Assembly (NCBI GenBank): GCA_022818135.1 | Contig: JAFMSR010000002.1 | Location: 26,279,448-26,343,447 of the forward strand | Origin: Saxidomus purpurata | Lineage: Eukaryota > Mollusca > Bivalvia > Venerida > Veneridae | Direction: 5' to 3' | Length of the DNA: 64,000 bases | Shown here: piece after piece, positions 25,131 through 39,828 of the stretch | How the letters are laid out: every line of letters starts with the position of its first letter | How positions within the stretch are numbered: position 1 is the first letter of the stretch | Position numbers and translations under genes: made by a program | Notes under the pieces: model-generated | The model's database searches: none | Seen by the model: the letters and a program-made list of their open reading frames with translations, nothing else | Told to the model about the DNA's origin: nothing

Positions 25131-28100
25131 GAAAAGACGAATTATCAATTAAAAAAAGAAGTTTTTACGTTGTATGTTTGCAAAGATGAATTGTTATGAT
25201 TGAGTACTGACACAACAGAAATACTCGGCAGTCCGTGTGCAAATAGAGTTGTTATGATAGTGTTACTTAAACGTTATTTAAAAAAATCAAAGTTTATAAG
25301 GCACTCCGTTTTAACTACGTTTTAAAGCATGAAGCATAAACCCAACATTGGTGAATAGCATTTTAAGCAGCAGTAGTCATATTATATAATCAAAAAGAAC
25401 AAAAAATAAGGTCAGTTTGATGTGCAATGACTCTTCAATTATGCAACTCAATATAAGTTTATTTTAAAGAAAGTAGTACAACGTGATATTGACTGTGTTC
25501 TTTGCCCATGTCTTGTCAGTGTAAAATGATGAGCAATGTCTAAAACACATTATTTGTAATTGTAAATCACAAACATATCATTATCTTTGGAGCAGTGTAT
25601 CCCTTGCATGGCAGTGGACATTGGACGTTGGTAATTGATTGATATATTAGATAATAGAGTGACTAGTTGATAGATACATATTAGTGATTGTTCCTTGAAT
25701 AAAAAAAAACAGTTTTGAGTTGATTTGGCGTATCATTTGTCAAGCCAACTGGTTATTATTTTCCCTTTTAGTACCAATAATGCATTACTTAAATAATAAC
25801 AAATATATCTATGCCTATTATATCATACTTTCATAACAGTTCAGTACTTTGATACGTTTCCATCTGTTACAAAAGATGATGTACCGTTTGTTACAAAAGG
25901 TGGTAAACCGTTTGATAAAAGATGCATGCTTTTGTTAAGTGTGCTCGACATAATGTTTTCTTTTGCGTAAGAAAGCCAAATATTTATATTGTGCATATAC
26001 AAGTGAATGCTTTCTGTAGCCAGAATAAGAGTATTACCACACAAGTGTCTGTTCCAGACACTTTATAAATCACATACAGTATGATTAATCTGTCTGACTA
26101 AACAAACAAATTAGTCTCGTTAAACACTGACCTCCTATCGAAAGTGGAAACACTATTTAAATATCTGCTTACATTACGATATTTGACAGACACTGTTGAC
26201 TGATGATGAAGTAATAAAAACAAAAACATTTCGTGGGCCTGAACACAACTCATGGGTAAAGAAAGTCATAAAACTAATTAATATTTAGAATTGTTTGTTA
26301 CTTAAAGAATTAAAATCTCCTTCATAAGTGACCCCCGCCACCCCTCCCCCCAAACCGCAGGTGGTCAAATATGTTAATCGTTTTATTGCCCCTTATCAGT
26401 TTTAATCCTCTCTGATTAGGTATAGCAGTGTGTCAGTAGACCTGACATGTAGAACAATAGTAGGACAATAAATTTTATTGATTTGTACAGATAATTGTTT
26501 TATTACTTATTTCCTGTTCTTTATATAAACAGTTTTATGTAATTATGACATTTTACTTTTATTGCAGGATATGAAAAATATTTTTAAACAAATGCAGTAC
26601 AACTGTGATTTTAAAGTTATATTGAGAATGTTAATATGCTCAAGTAATTAAGCGCCTTCTCGTGGTGTGGCCTGAATGCATTCTAATTTATAAAGAATCC
26701 TTCTGACTGTATTTATTTCTTTGTAAATTAAAAATGCAACTGAAGCTTCTTCTTACTGTAAAATAAGCCAAAAAATAAATTTCTTTTATGTATCAAGGGT
26801 AGCATCTAAAATGAGTAAGTGATAATTGGTTCGCTGTAAGATTAATTTAAAAATGAAACAAATATTTTAAGTTTCTGTCATATAGAAAATTATTTTGATA
26901 TAATAACTGTAAGTGTTGATTTGTTTAGAATCTAATTTGACTGGGAAATTACATACCTAAAAGGTAACTGATAAAATAAAATAATAACATCTTATAAAGG
27001 TCTTAAAATTTATGTATAACTAACATCCCTTTCCTACATTATCTGTACATAATGTAAGGAAGTTATACAGTAGCTGAATATGATAAACAGAAGCTAGTCT
27101 ACCAGTGACCAGTCATGTTAATTGACATCTACTGTGAATTCGCTGTGAATTCGCATGGCTGACTGGACCCCTGTGGTGAATACCCCACATTCCTGTTCAA
27201 TTGTCTTTAAATAACCTCAATGAGTAAATCACAGATTAGATTTCTCTCTTATGATGACGAAAATAGCCGAAAACGATAATTTCTAGTAAATACTTACTAT
27301 GTGTCAAAAGTCTCCCGTAATGCACATGTTCATACATTTTTAATGTATTTTAGGTTACATTATAACTGTTTAGAAGCATTGATGATATGTAATAATGCAT
27401 TGAAGTCATTATTCGGCTTTATGTCATATCAAGGCATGGCTTCATAATAATTGATTTATCTGAGCAAACTATGTTTTGCAACAAATACGATAATGTAACA
27501 TCACATAATGCTGTTTTTACGGGAAACGAAACTACTGTAATGGTATCGTTGTAGCTGTGCGACAAAAAGGATAATGGAACACTCAATAAAAATAATATAT
27601 ACCAAATCTGCAATAATTTTTTAGGTAAAGGCAGACACCGGTGGTATTGTTACATCCACAAGTAAATGCAGTCTAGTAGAAAAGTAGGTCACTAAAATAT
27701 GAGATTATGTCTAGAATTCAAAAGCAACAGCTATTTCTAATATCATGTATTGTCATCTGTTCTTTTATTTCTTGTCCAGTACTATTTAAGCTTTCAAATT
27801 TAATTACGACTATTCATACGGCTTTAAAGTTTTTGTAATTACTATCATACACGAGTTTGCTAGTAGACATTACAAACCAAAGATCATCTCTTAAATAGGC
27901 GACTTGCTTAAGTGGATTGCTTTGAATTCTACCGCCACCCCCACTCTTTGGTGTTTTAACATTGTCTAAATGTTATAAAAAGCTCTGTTAGAAATAATTG
28001 TCAACATTAATTGGCATATATGACGTCTAATATTTCTTTAAATGGCATTTGTCAAAATGTTACAATAATTACGTGGTTGCTTGTCTTTAAAGTTCAGGGG

Positions 28101-28304
28101 TTGAGGTTCATCTAGGCGTCGGTTTCACCATGGGTTTTTTGTAAAAAGGAATCTCACAATGTTACTCCGTCAAAAGGTCTTTAATACTGAGAATTTTACA
28201 GAAACTTTATCAATTTGTCTTTCTTGATGAATTTCCCGGGAAAGATGTAACTAAATCTAAATCTAAAATATGTCTGCACAAACTTTTCTAGAACCATTCG
28301 TTTT

Positions 28305-28460
28305 AGCCGCCGACAGATGACGTTTATTACGTTTCATTATCCGTCTACTTAAAACGAAAATGAACGTGATTTTAGCAGCACGAATATCGTTATGCTGAGT
28401 AAATGTTTTTCTTCTCTGCAATAAACATTAATTGTCTCAGCGTAAGATACTTTGATAACT
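28305..28460 (+). repeat. Local diverged repeat, family 2, copy c
   Basis: GACAGATGACGTTTATTACG..GAGTAAATGTTTTTCTTCTC..TGCAATAAACATTAATTG. It lies about 1 kb before family 1 copy c, as copy a here lies before family 1 copy b. Confidence 0.5.
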
Positions 28461-29399
28461 GTCTGATATTATATCTTTGTTTCGTAAAGTTTCTTTTAAA
28501 ATACAGGAGATGCAATGTAGACGGGTCATCATTGTGAGGTGATGTTGATAACTAGAGCATGTCAACAATGTATCTTTACAGAAGTTTGATATGTGTAAAT
28601 CATTGACAAACTACATTTTTTTTAATTGCATTAAAGTGGAATCCGCTGCTGGTACCGACTATTTTAACTTTAAAACGAACATAACATAGTAAATACCCCA
28701 CAAAGGGCTATCAAAATGGTAGCATAATACTGCCAAAACTTTTATACTTTTATTAGAATCATCCACTTATAATCAATTTCACATTTCGGCCTACGGCGCC
28801 AAAAGTCATTTATGGTGATAATTTATATACATGTACTATTTTGTAATGCAGAATTTAGAATGAGTAATCATTATGTCTTATTCTTTACAAAAATGTCATG
28901 TATTATAAATAAACATTCACATACATATTATACAAGTTTTGCTAATCGACCACTGATTAGTTTGATTTAGCGGTGCCACAACACGTTTGTAAACAAAAAA
29001 GAAATCATGATTTTTGGTGTTTACAACAGGAAGTTCTGTCAAATAAAATTCATATGTATTACTATGTTTTACTAAGATATAGATAAATCAAACTCTGTAA
29101 AAATACATAATTTCGGTACCAGCACCGGAATACCCCTTAAAAAAGTCTCAACACAATTATTGTCATGCCGTATCTAAAGTTCTAAATGACCATTTTCAAA
29201 TTAAATTTTATATTTAGTATGGAAAGCATTACAATTTAAATACTGACTCCAGTTGTTCTTGAATAAATTGAAAACGACATAGGCAAATAGGCAAAATATT
29301 AACATAAATGACAAATGTGTCCAAATACTGTACTAGTATAATAATAACCTAACGATTGAGTGAAAGGCTTATTACATATACAGCGATTTATCCAGCGAC

Positions 29400-29715
29400 A
29401 AATTCCTGTAGTTTCGTCTAAGAAAACGACTTTCCTGTCAAGATAACGTGTCATTTGGTCTCGTTTTAATTCGGTTATCCGGAGAAAAGAGAACATATTT
29501 CATACAGCAGTGCAATATATATTTGACGGGTAATAGATTGAAATATATCGTATTTACATGTTAAAGACATGTTATGGTTGTGAGTTTCCAAAATGTGCCT
29601 ATCAAGATTATTGTCTCAGGGAAATCCTGACAGAGCATCTCCATTATTTTGTTAATATTTCAGATGAATATTTCGGCAAGGGAATAGAAAAGCTCAATAG
29701 TCCGGATGCTTAGAG
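29400..29715 (+). repeat. Local diverged repeat, family 1, copy c
   Basis: GACTTTCCTGTCAAGATAAC..GACGGGTAATAGATTGAAAT..GAATATTTCGGCAAGGGAAT. Best-preserved pair with copy b. Confidence 0.65.
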
Positions 29716-31038
29716 CGTCTTTTAGGATAATTGAATGAAAAACGTCAGGCAAAAACTAAAAGTTTTAAAGATGCGTTTTTCCTTTTTGTTTTAGAATTTC
29801 CTGCAATAATAGATTTTTTGTTCAAGACCAACCATATTGTTTCAATTCTTGGAAACACAGAAGATTAAGAGATTACACATTGGTAAATACATGTATAGAC
29901 ATTTTTTAAAAATCGTACGAAATGTCAACTTGTAAGAACACAGAAGTTCGTGCGCAGCTTTAGACCTGACAAATGAACATTTTTCAAATAGAAGTATGCA
30001 CTATTTCCTTTTTTCAATGCACCCCTTACCACTGAAGGTCATCATTGAAGGCCATTCAACGTCATGATACATACATATGTTTTCAAACTATTTATAGAGT
30101 TATATATTGTTCGGTCGTCAAAAGGATATAAACCGCGAATGCAAAACTCTTCAATCAAAACATTTCATCTGGAGTTTACAAATGTATAAATTCTAATAAT
30201 ATATATTAAAAAAACACCACATGTTCGTGTGGTTTCAAATGGATGGTTGAAATTGATAAGTGTATATTTATTTTAAACATTTATATATGAGTGAAGTTGA
30301 TATGACAGCTTATTTCTACCGGGAAGAGAATCTATTTCCTTTTGTCTTTATGGTATGTTTCATTATGCAGATCAAGCCTTATGCACTTTGGCTTAATCAG
30401 GGTTTTCATAAAAATATCGGAGGACATCAGAAAATGAGTTTTAACACTAAACGTTTGACTCGTGGATTTGTGACAAAACAATTTGTTGGGAGATACAGAC
30501 TTTTGTGCGAAGTATATTTCAAATATTATATTTCGTGTCACTCAACAGCACATTTTCGAAATTTTATGGGGCTTTGTATCCTTATAATACATTTACCCGT
30601 TGCCATGGTAAACATTTCAATATTTTGAGAGGTTACTGCCACTTGAACGTTCGTGAATGTTCTTTAAAAAATATCGAAATTTTTAACATCCTTGCATGTG
30701 TTCTTAATCTAGCAATGTTGGGCTGTTTCATTTAAAAAGAAATGCCAGCAAAAAGAACCTCGATTCATGGCCAGTAACAAGTCAGATTATTTCAATGAAT
30801 CGCAAGAAATGCGGTCGTTTTCCATTTTCCTATGACCTTCTTCTGTTACTGATGGTAATATTGCGTGAAATAAACTGTTTTTAATCTGCCTAACACAGTG
30901 TTCATGACCTCTGTATGCAATGAAATTTAGAAATTTCAAGTTGCAACAACAAAAACAGTTTAATGTTACACAATACACAATTTTGAATTCTACGTTTCGC
31001 TCAAAATTAAAAGCAATTACAAGACATCATTTTTTCTG

Positions 31039-31062
31039 TTTTTTTTTTTTTTTTTTTTTTTT
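31039..31062. repeat. Poly-T run
   Basis: A run of 24 T bases. The plus-strand ORF across it (30920-31132) is spurious. Confidence 0.85.
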
Positions 31063-31682
31063 AAATTCAAATAAGGTGTTTCAAACATTATTAGTGGGTT
31101 TCAATTTTTTCAGCGCAAGTGTACAAAATTAGACACATTATTCGGCCCTAAAACAAAAAGCCTGCCAAGTTAACGTGTAAAGACTCCCGACGTATGTCAT
31201 TGCACGTCATTTTTACTAGAGTTTATTAAATTTTATAAGTTTCTGTTTAAAGTACTAGCACATTTACAAGCAATTCTGTTTATCCCTAGTGTGTCTAATG
31301 CTTTGAGAACTTTACCAAACCTGCATCTTCATTTCCTTTTGAATTGCACTAATTGGTAGTTCTGCAACGTCTGGTTTATAAGAAATTGTAACTGTAACAT
31401 TGCTTTCATAAGAAAGTTAACGCCATATCTGGTGCAGACAAATAAGAAAGAGTAATTACAACATAAGTATATACACCAAATGTATGCTAGTATACAGTGT
31501 ATTCTGACATGTACAATGTAAAGATAAAGGGAAAAAATAAATCGTTATTGTAGTGATAATTTTTCTTAGTATAAAATAAGTGTAACAAATACGTAATGAA
31601 CCTCATACAAACTAAATTTCTCTCATATTCTATACATTAGCGTTAAATGAATGTTGTCACATTGCCCCCCCCCCCCCCATCT

Positions 31683-31715
31683 GAGTCTCGAGAGCGATAA
31701 ATCTAAGTTGCAACA
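31683..31715 (+). repeat. SINE tail remnant
   Basis: TCTCGAGAGCGATAAATCTA AGTTG corresponds to the end of the SINE tail at 60940-60970. It directly follows a C-run at 31666-31678. Confidence 0.4.
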
Positions 31716-33669
31716 ACGAGAATACATAAATTAGAATGAATATAATGACATTCAATGTTGTTTATATTCTTATGTAAGCTGCATCGTTTCTTTGATTGTT
31801 TGGAAACTAATAAGTTACATTTTGTTATGTAATATATAAAGATGCATTCTCCTTTGATTTTGGAATAAATAAATTGCAAACAATGTAATAAGTGAGTCGT
31901 TTTTACTTTAGTGACATGTATTTAACTAAATGGAGATCGTTTTCAAGTATTGATCACAGTACTAACGGGAAAGAGGTCGTAGGCTAATTAGATAAATTAA
32001 TTTTACGACTCTATTACTCAGTGTAATATGATGTGACGACTTTTTTGAAGACATGACGGACTGTAAATACATGTACATCATTTAACAAATGTACAAAGAG
32101 ACTGCCATTCTACATATGAGTTTCGTCAGTCTGAGATTAAACTGTGCAAGCGTGCGTTAAATCAAAGACGGATGCAACGATTTTATCGCACAGTTGCTGC
32201 AGCAAAGCTCTAATTTCCCTAATTGCATAAATTTTATGCAAATGTGACAGTGCCAACAATGTAACTCTCATGCTGTTTTAGCAATGCACTAATCACTTTG
32301 TCTAAACAATAATCATAATGTTACAAGACCACCTAGGGTGATGTAATAGTCCAGATGCTGTTTCGGCTCAATAGAAGAGCACAGTAAAATCGAAAGGAGA
32401 GTGCGCATAAAATGGTTTTTATAGTACTGGTAATTGAATGATAATAGTTATTACGGTAAAAAAGATATGGTGAAGGAAAAAACGTGATGATGTATGTCAT
32501 TCTTTCCTGAAAATCAAGCGCATTTTACTCAATTATTTTAGCAATCATGCTTACAAACGTTAGGTTTGATTTATGATCAGATGTTCTAGACTAGTATGTG
32601 TTAATGCTTAATGTCACACACGGTTTTTTTGGTTAATTTGTCTTTATATATTTTTGTGGGGTTGGGAGTGGAGGAGGTATACTTTTTCTACACTTTAAAA
32701 TCACATTCTTTCCAATGACACACATCAAATTTAGTATGTATTTTTTCAATAAATGTTTGCTAAAGCATCATTGATTTAAAAATAAAAAGGTATACCTTTC
32801 TTGAAAGATTCCTTTTTGTGACTATTGTACATTTTCTTTAAGTCTACGTGGTCACGTAGTTAATGGTATTTGCTGTTTCAGATCACACGCTTGCAGGAAT
32901 ACAGCCAAAAACACTTCCCTAAAAATATTTGAATTTCTGATCACGATCTGGCATTTCATATTTTCTCAACTAAATCAGCCTTTAGATTGGTTTGTTGAAA
33001 CTTAGCTCCTAATACTTCTGAGTCATAAAAGATGACTCTTACGTGTATCACAGAAAACATGTTTGAAGACAGATATTAGAAAATCTTTTGAAAAGTCACG
33101 AGATCAGACGATATATTGCAGTTGTGACATTTAGTATTCCAGCGGCAAAAAATAACTTGACCTTTTATTTTTAAAAGTCTATAAATTTCGACTTTGAATT
33201 CATACAAATGTTATTTATAAAAAAATTCAGTAGTTTCGAATTATTTATGCTCAAAGTTTATTTCCTGTACAGTAGAAAGTAATTTAGACCAAAGAGTACA
33301 TTACTGTACTTGCTTTACTAGGAATATACCTCCTAAGAATTGGTCGAGCTGGCAGTTATGTTTAATTATAACATTATATATCGAAAAGTGAGGAATGGAC
33401 AAATGATTGCTTAGCAAGAAGTTTATAGGTTTCAGTTTCGTCTAGGCACTGGTGTCACATATTTATGTTACATCAAACCGATTTGCTATAGGAAACAAAT
33501 AAATCAAAATATAAATCTGGAATGTTCATCGACAAATAGGGCCCCAAGTTTGAGCAATCTGCACGTCTACATTCAACAAGTTTTTGCTATTCCGTATTCC
33601 AGGAAAAAGGAAATCGGTAAAAAACATATTATCATTCTGAGAGATAATTTTGAATCATTCCTGGAATAT

Positions 33670-33820
33670 TCGTCAAAGTTGACAGCACACGGTTATACCG
33701 TTGCACAATCCATCTCAGTAAAACCATATGGAAACGTTTTTACTAACGCGATTATCTCTAGTGCTTCGTAAGTGATTTTCTTGTCTGCAGTACACATTAA
33801 GCGATCAGTTTAGTATGACA
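33670..33820 (+). repeat. Local diverged repeat, family 2, copy d
   Basis: TTGACAGCACACGGTTATAC..GTAAGTGATTTTCTTGTCTG..CAGTACACATTAAGCG. The 73-codon ORF across it (33550-33771) has no protein character. Confidence 0.4.
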
Positions 33821-35967
33821 TTATTTCTCCGTACGATAGTTTCGGGTATTTTTTCTGACATTACATCTTCATTTCACAGAATTTGCTTCTACAGTATTTG
33901 CGTAAGAGACAAAATGTAACACGCTTTAAATCACATTGGTCTTTATAAATCAAAATAATCAACCGATATGACTAGCATAGAAATGGCAGGAGTTCATGAA
34001 TACACTTGCTGCAACAAAGGTGTGGAAGTTCCAAAAGACAAAAAATAGAATCAGGATACACTGAAGCATAATTTTAGAACGTTTTCTATTCTCCTTCTCC
34101 TAATACATGAATAGGTCTTCTTAGGAGCCATGTGTAGTCAATGGACAATAGTCAATTGCTAGTGGAAGGTAAATGTTAGGACCCAAAGGCAAGAAAAAAA
34201 TGTAAATACAACAGGCTAATGAATCATAAGGTATAGTTTTGATGATTCTTATTGGTGGAAAGGGGGGGGAAAATGGGGGGTTTTGTGCAAGAAAACTTTG
34301 AATAAATCAATGTAATAATTCATACCATTGATAATGCCGCAGTTTCATTCATTATTTAATTATGACTAGCATGCACGACTGCACAATGAGCAGGAGTTCA
34401 TGAATACACTTGAAGATGCATTTACGGAACCTAAAGGTCGAATCAGGCAAGTCATCTAGGTAGCCAAGTTCATATTTTCAAACAGACGGGGATTGGGGGG
34501 GGAATATATTATGATACACCTAATGGGTTTGAATTTCACAGGTAGAAAATGATATTAAAATCAACTGTATCGTTTATAGATATATTAAGATGATGTATTT
34601 GTATCTTTTACTCTTACTTATTTTTGACGTACTTTCTTATATTATGTTACATTTTATTCAGTTTCATTGCATCAGTATACTTTATTATAACAAAACAACA
34701 TGCCATTTACATTTAAATAGCAACTACGGGATATCAAATACGAGCTTTGGCTGGCTAATTGTGGGTTCACTGAACAATCGTCAAAATGAATTTCCGCTTC
34801 CGAGTCTGATGCGATGGTACATGACTGTAAAATATGTGTATCTTTTAATCATCTTTTTCTTGCCTGCCGAGCTGTGCAACATTTTGTGAAATATATTGCA
34901 CACCAGCATTGAACGATGTATTTTATGCTTGTTTCATGCATGAACGCAATTTCTTCATATTCAAGCAAAAAGACAATACTCGAACCTAGTTTTCATTCCG
35001 GTTTCCTCCAGTACTCTCAGTGCTTTGATTCTAACGTTTACAGCAAAAGTCTAAAAATAGACAGTTCGGTAAGCAGGTAAACCGTGTTCAATTTCTTACT
35101 GTAATTTGCAATATTTTCTTTATGACTTTGATAAATTTGCAACAAAATAATCATGATTTTATTGTTTGTAAACATGGACCTGATGGCTTTGCTAGACCAG
35201 GCGATGACACATATAGTAGCAATGAAACACTCGCTTGTTATCGCCGCTGATGGGTAATTGGACTCCTATGATTACCCACACCAGACAGAAATTGTTCAAT
35301 TTTCAATTAAGCGTGGTAAAAGCATATTTGCCACAGCCTAAATCCAATTTAGATGTAGTATAGAAGACGACTTCGGGTAAGATGTTTATCTTTAACGTAA
35401 CAAGACTTGATGTGTTATAGGAACTAAAAACCAAGAAGCGAGCTAAAACATCTACTCAGTTCTTGTTGGTTCACGATTTACGTAACTTAAGTTTTAAGTA
35501 AAAGACGCGTTGGTTTTTTTTTTATTTAAAGACACGCATGCCAAAGACAAGAACCTATATATAGATAGTCAGAAACAGATTGTATTCGTATAACTGTAAA
35601 CTAAAGTGTACGTAGGTAGCTTTACGTCTTTAAGCAAAATTCCGGGTAATTAATGTATTGTGCTAGTTTTAGTGACTACCACGAAATAATTCCTGCATGT
35701 GGAAGTTACACGGCTTATGATCAAAGAAATGATTGTTATTTTTAAACGCTGTTCATTATAAAGAAAATCTAGATTAAGAAGAAACACCTGTTTTGGTAAG
35801 CCATTTCTAATACCAGTGAATTTTTATTGAGCATGTTAATGAAAATGATAACGACGTATTTAATAGACAGATGTGTTAGATTTGTGATTTGTGAAGCTAT
35901 GATAAGTTCACCTGTTGCGACTGTATGTTCGGATTTCTCTTGTCAAAATAAAATGTTTGATATAGTG

Positions 35968-36070
35968 TAGTGGTTACAGCTTTGCAGCCAAAAGGACCTC
36001 TTAGCCATCTACGTTCAGGCCGTTTGGGGTATGTCATGGGGTAAGACACCCGGTCAGTCAACCAAGCTGT
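35968..36070 (+). repeat. Possible tRNA-like SINE
   Basis: ATAGTGTAGTGGTTACAGC resembles an A box. The B box (GTTCAGGCC) is degraded and the body is not recognised. Confidence 0.3.
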
Positions 36071-37993
36071 AAAATCAGCACAAATAATGAAAATTAATGA
36101 TTCTCTCTCTTATAAGAGACATAATATACATATACAGGATGGGTAGCGCTTTAAGGGCGATTAAAATGACAAGTGTTTGATGCTCGGCAATGAAATATTA
36201 TCTATCTATAATTACTGGATATACTTCCTTAACAACAAATGCATCGACCAATAGTAAAGGTCTGCAGGTGAAAAGTGTTAACGAAAGTATTTTGATAAGA
36301 AAAAAATGCAATAGAAAGTTAAACTGTTTCTTAAATGTATGCATATGTGTATACACATAATATTATTCATTGCCATTTGTGTTTGTGTCTTTGCCATAGT
36401 TTTTTTTGTGTTTGTAAATGGCGAAGGGCAACTTCTTTGCTGATTATACCAATACATTTGAAATGTTAGTCTTGATATAAGTAAAGCACAGATTAGCTAC
36501 AACCTCTAACAAATTTGCTAGTATATGGTTTTATTTGAAAGACTTGCGACAGTAACAGGAAAGCTATGCAATTACATGTACCTATATTTCTCATCATACT
36601 TAATGTAGTAAGCTGTGTCGTTATCTTATTATTACATTTATAAATGTATACCCGAAGGCGACAGAAGCTGTTTCTTTTTTTCAATAAGAAGACTAATGTG
36701 AGACAACTGTTTAATAAATTGAGAAATGGACTTTTAAATTTTACACATTGAAAACGATGTTTCCTGCAAAAATTAACCGCTAAATCCTGCTAAATACTGA
36801 AAAGGGGTGAAATCATCAACTAAATATCGGTTAAGTTGAACTTGTTAAAAATGTAACTGAGCAGCGGTGTAAATAAGAAATGGTTGAAACATCTGCTGAT
36901 TGGTTAAATACTGGTTTGCTCTCGGCTAGACAGTTACCGAAATAAGCCTTTATAAGTAATACTTTCCTATTTCTGAAAACACCTGCTGTGTAAGCTTTTC
37001 ATAATTCTTCTTAAATAACTTAGCGCTCTTTCGGTGTATTTAAACAGGATATGCTGTGTAAATGAATCAACATCAATTAATTAATTGAGAAAGAACTAAA
37101 CATGTATAAAAAGTGCGCACTTTCTCATATAAAGAGTTTAGTGTTTTAGATAGGGAGGCTTGGTGATTTCAGGATAGCAGCATTAACAAAACGACCACAA
37201 ATGGCAAAGTTCTCTATTTTTAAATAAACTAAGTTAAACATTTTCTGCACCAGAGAGCACCTGCTTCAACTAAAGTTGTATCGTATTTATGTAGCGCAGG
37301 AAATAACTGCAAGATTTATAATGACAGAATGCAATACTCTGTAATCTGTTGTCAATAATCCGATCTCAGCTTCGCTGACGTAAATGTTTCCAAAAGTGAA
37401 GCACAGCGAATGAGGGTTGTTCAAAGAAGCGCTAGGCTATTTCAAAATACTGCATACTCGATTGTCGTCAGATTCTCGGCCAAAATTGTTGGACAACCTA
37501 CTCCCCGCACCCCTTCGTCCGTTCCTGAAGCGAACACGCTGCCATTGCGATACGATGCGACCAGAAATACTGTATCATCACTATGATTATTCAAATATAA
37601 CCCTTAAGATTGGACTTATTGTAGAGTTATTACATGTACGTATTACGCCATACCGTCCGGCACCATTATAATTATTGTATCCCGTAAATAACAATTGCTT
37701 TGATCAATCGTTATCATATTTATTGTATGGTTTTGCTGCAAGCTAAGAATTACTCTGCAAGATGTAGGATACACGCAACTATAACAGTTCTATGTATATA
37801 ACGTTAGTACTCTGATTCTAGTTAAGTGAAGCTTTTTATTGTAATTATATTTTGCAATTAAACCGGAAAACTACAGGGACTGCTTTTGTTAATAATTTGT
37901 CAAGAGAAGTCGATTTTAGTGACAATATCAGTGATTGAACCTTTTCAATATTGCCTCAATTATAATATATGGTTTTATACAATCAAGCCCCTT

Positions 37994-38289
<296 letters not shown>

Positions 38290-38615
38290 GACGAATTGCA
38301 ATAAAATAACTTTGGGGGGGGATTTTCCGGGTTTTTTTTAAACTGTCAGGGCATCAAATTATTATACTAAGTAACAATGAACATACCTGAATCGTTTTAA
38401 AAAAAGCGGAAAGACGTTACGTTGGTGCTTGGAAAGCAGAGATACTGATGTCCAATTTCTTTTCTTTGATTAAGCCTAGCTTTGAAACCTGATTTTACGA
38501 AATTATCCCTTAAATCAACAGAAGTGATCGTTAAAGAAGTTTCGAAATGCAAAACATAAATACATTCTCAAACTATTCTTTTTTCAAAAAAAAAAAACAA
38601 CAACCCCAGGGAAAG

Positions 38616-38649
<34 letters not shown>
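38616..38649. repeat. Poly-A run (about 34 bases)
   Basis: Homopolymer of A within an A-rich stretch 38585-38665. It may be a retroelement tail or slippage product. Confidence 0.8.
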
Positions 38650-38651
<2 letters not shown>

Positions 38652-38862
38652 AGGAAAAACAAAAAATTTCCAAATATTTTTTTTTATAAATTTCATTTAG
38701 GATAATGTAACAGATACTTAATACACTTGTGGTTATGTACGTAAACAAATGAATTAGAGGTAGATCACGTGTGTGTAGATTTGATATTTACATTTTCCAA
38801 TCAAAGTACGCAATCATATTCTAAACTTTATCCGTTACAGTAACATCGTGTGTAGCCTGGTC

Positions 38863-38990
38863 ACCAGGCCCTGAAATATCTCTTTTACTAATAAATATCT
38901 ATCAGTTTTGTTCTAGAGCCAGTCTACTATCCAGCGCCGATTTCAGGGCCTGGTAAAAGGCGATTCAAAACACCTCAGAAAACTGAGGTG
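38863..38990. repeat. Inverted repeat plus hairpin
   Basis: Fifteen-base arms ACCAGGCCCTGAAAT (38863-38877) and its complement (38940-38954) enclose about 62 bases. Directly after comes a perfect 8-bp hairpin with a 4-base loop, CACCTCAGAAAACTGAGGTG (38971-38990). Confidence 0.7.
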
Positions 38991-39828
38991 TCTTCAATCA
39001 ATGCCAAATCTTGACCTTCTCTCCCAGCAGGTGATTAAATTTTATTGCCTGGTGTTTATAATATACAGCCAATAAAATCTCTTGTGGTAACTAGTGGTCA
39101 GTTGTCATTAGAACCTTGAAACTAGAAGACAGGATTTACATGATGAAAATCTTGAATGGAAACTATGTTTTATTTTGTTCACAGACTGGCAGTGATAAGA
39201 GTTTACTTTTTGAAATGACTCCATGGTTACATTTGTTGCCTTATGCATAAAGTGTGCCAGTATTTTTTATGAAGATGCACAGTAGAACACTTTTCACATG
39301 ACTTAAAACTTGTGTTAACAATTATGGGTCTTTGCACAAAACATCCTGATTACATTTTGAACTGCTAATGTTACTTTGGATATAGCTACCTTCTAACAAA
39401 CCTGGCCTGCGGGATACTTTAACCATAGTAAAACTTCCTGATTTACATAGTAATATTTAAAGACACGTACATTTATCAAAACTATCAAAGTTTGTGCAAG
39501 AATTGTTTTGAGTATTGACAATAAGATGGCGTGTATTGCTGTACTAGGCAATAACCTGGTGAAGTGGGGAAGTTGCCCAGTTTCTATACAGATCATGCAG
39601 ACTCCAAATAATATCATCAATTAAAGTTTTCTGAAAATCAAATGAAAAATAAAGCGTGGTAGAGTATTAATATATTTTGCAGAACATTTTTACAATAAAC
39701 ATAAATTGATGAAGTGGGAACATTGTCCAATAAAGTAATCACATAGTATGTAGAATAGTACCAACTGACAAAATTTATGATATTCAATACAAAATATGAA
39801 GCATGTAGAAGGCAAAAAAGGTTTAATA

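Noticed and set aside
30260..30628. 122-codon plus-strand ORF
   Set aside because: It is intronic, overlaps open frames on both strands and has no recognisable domain.
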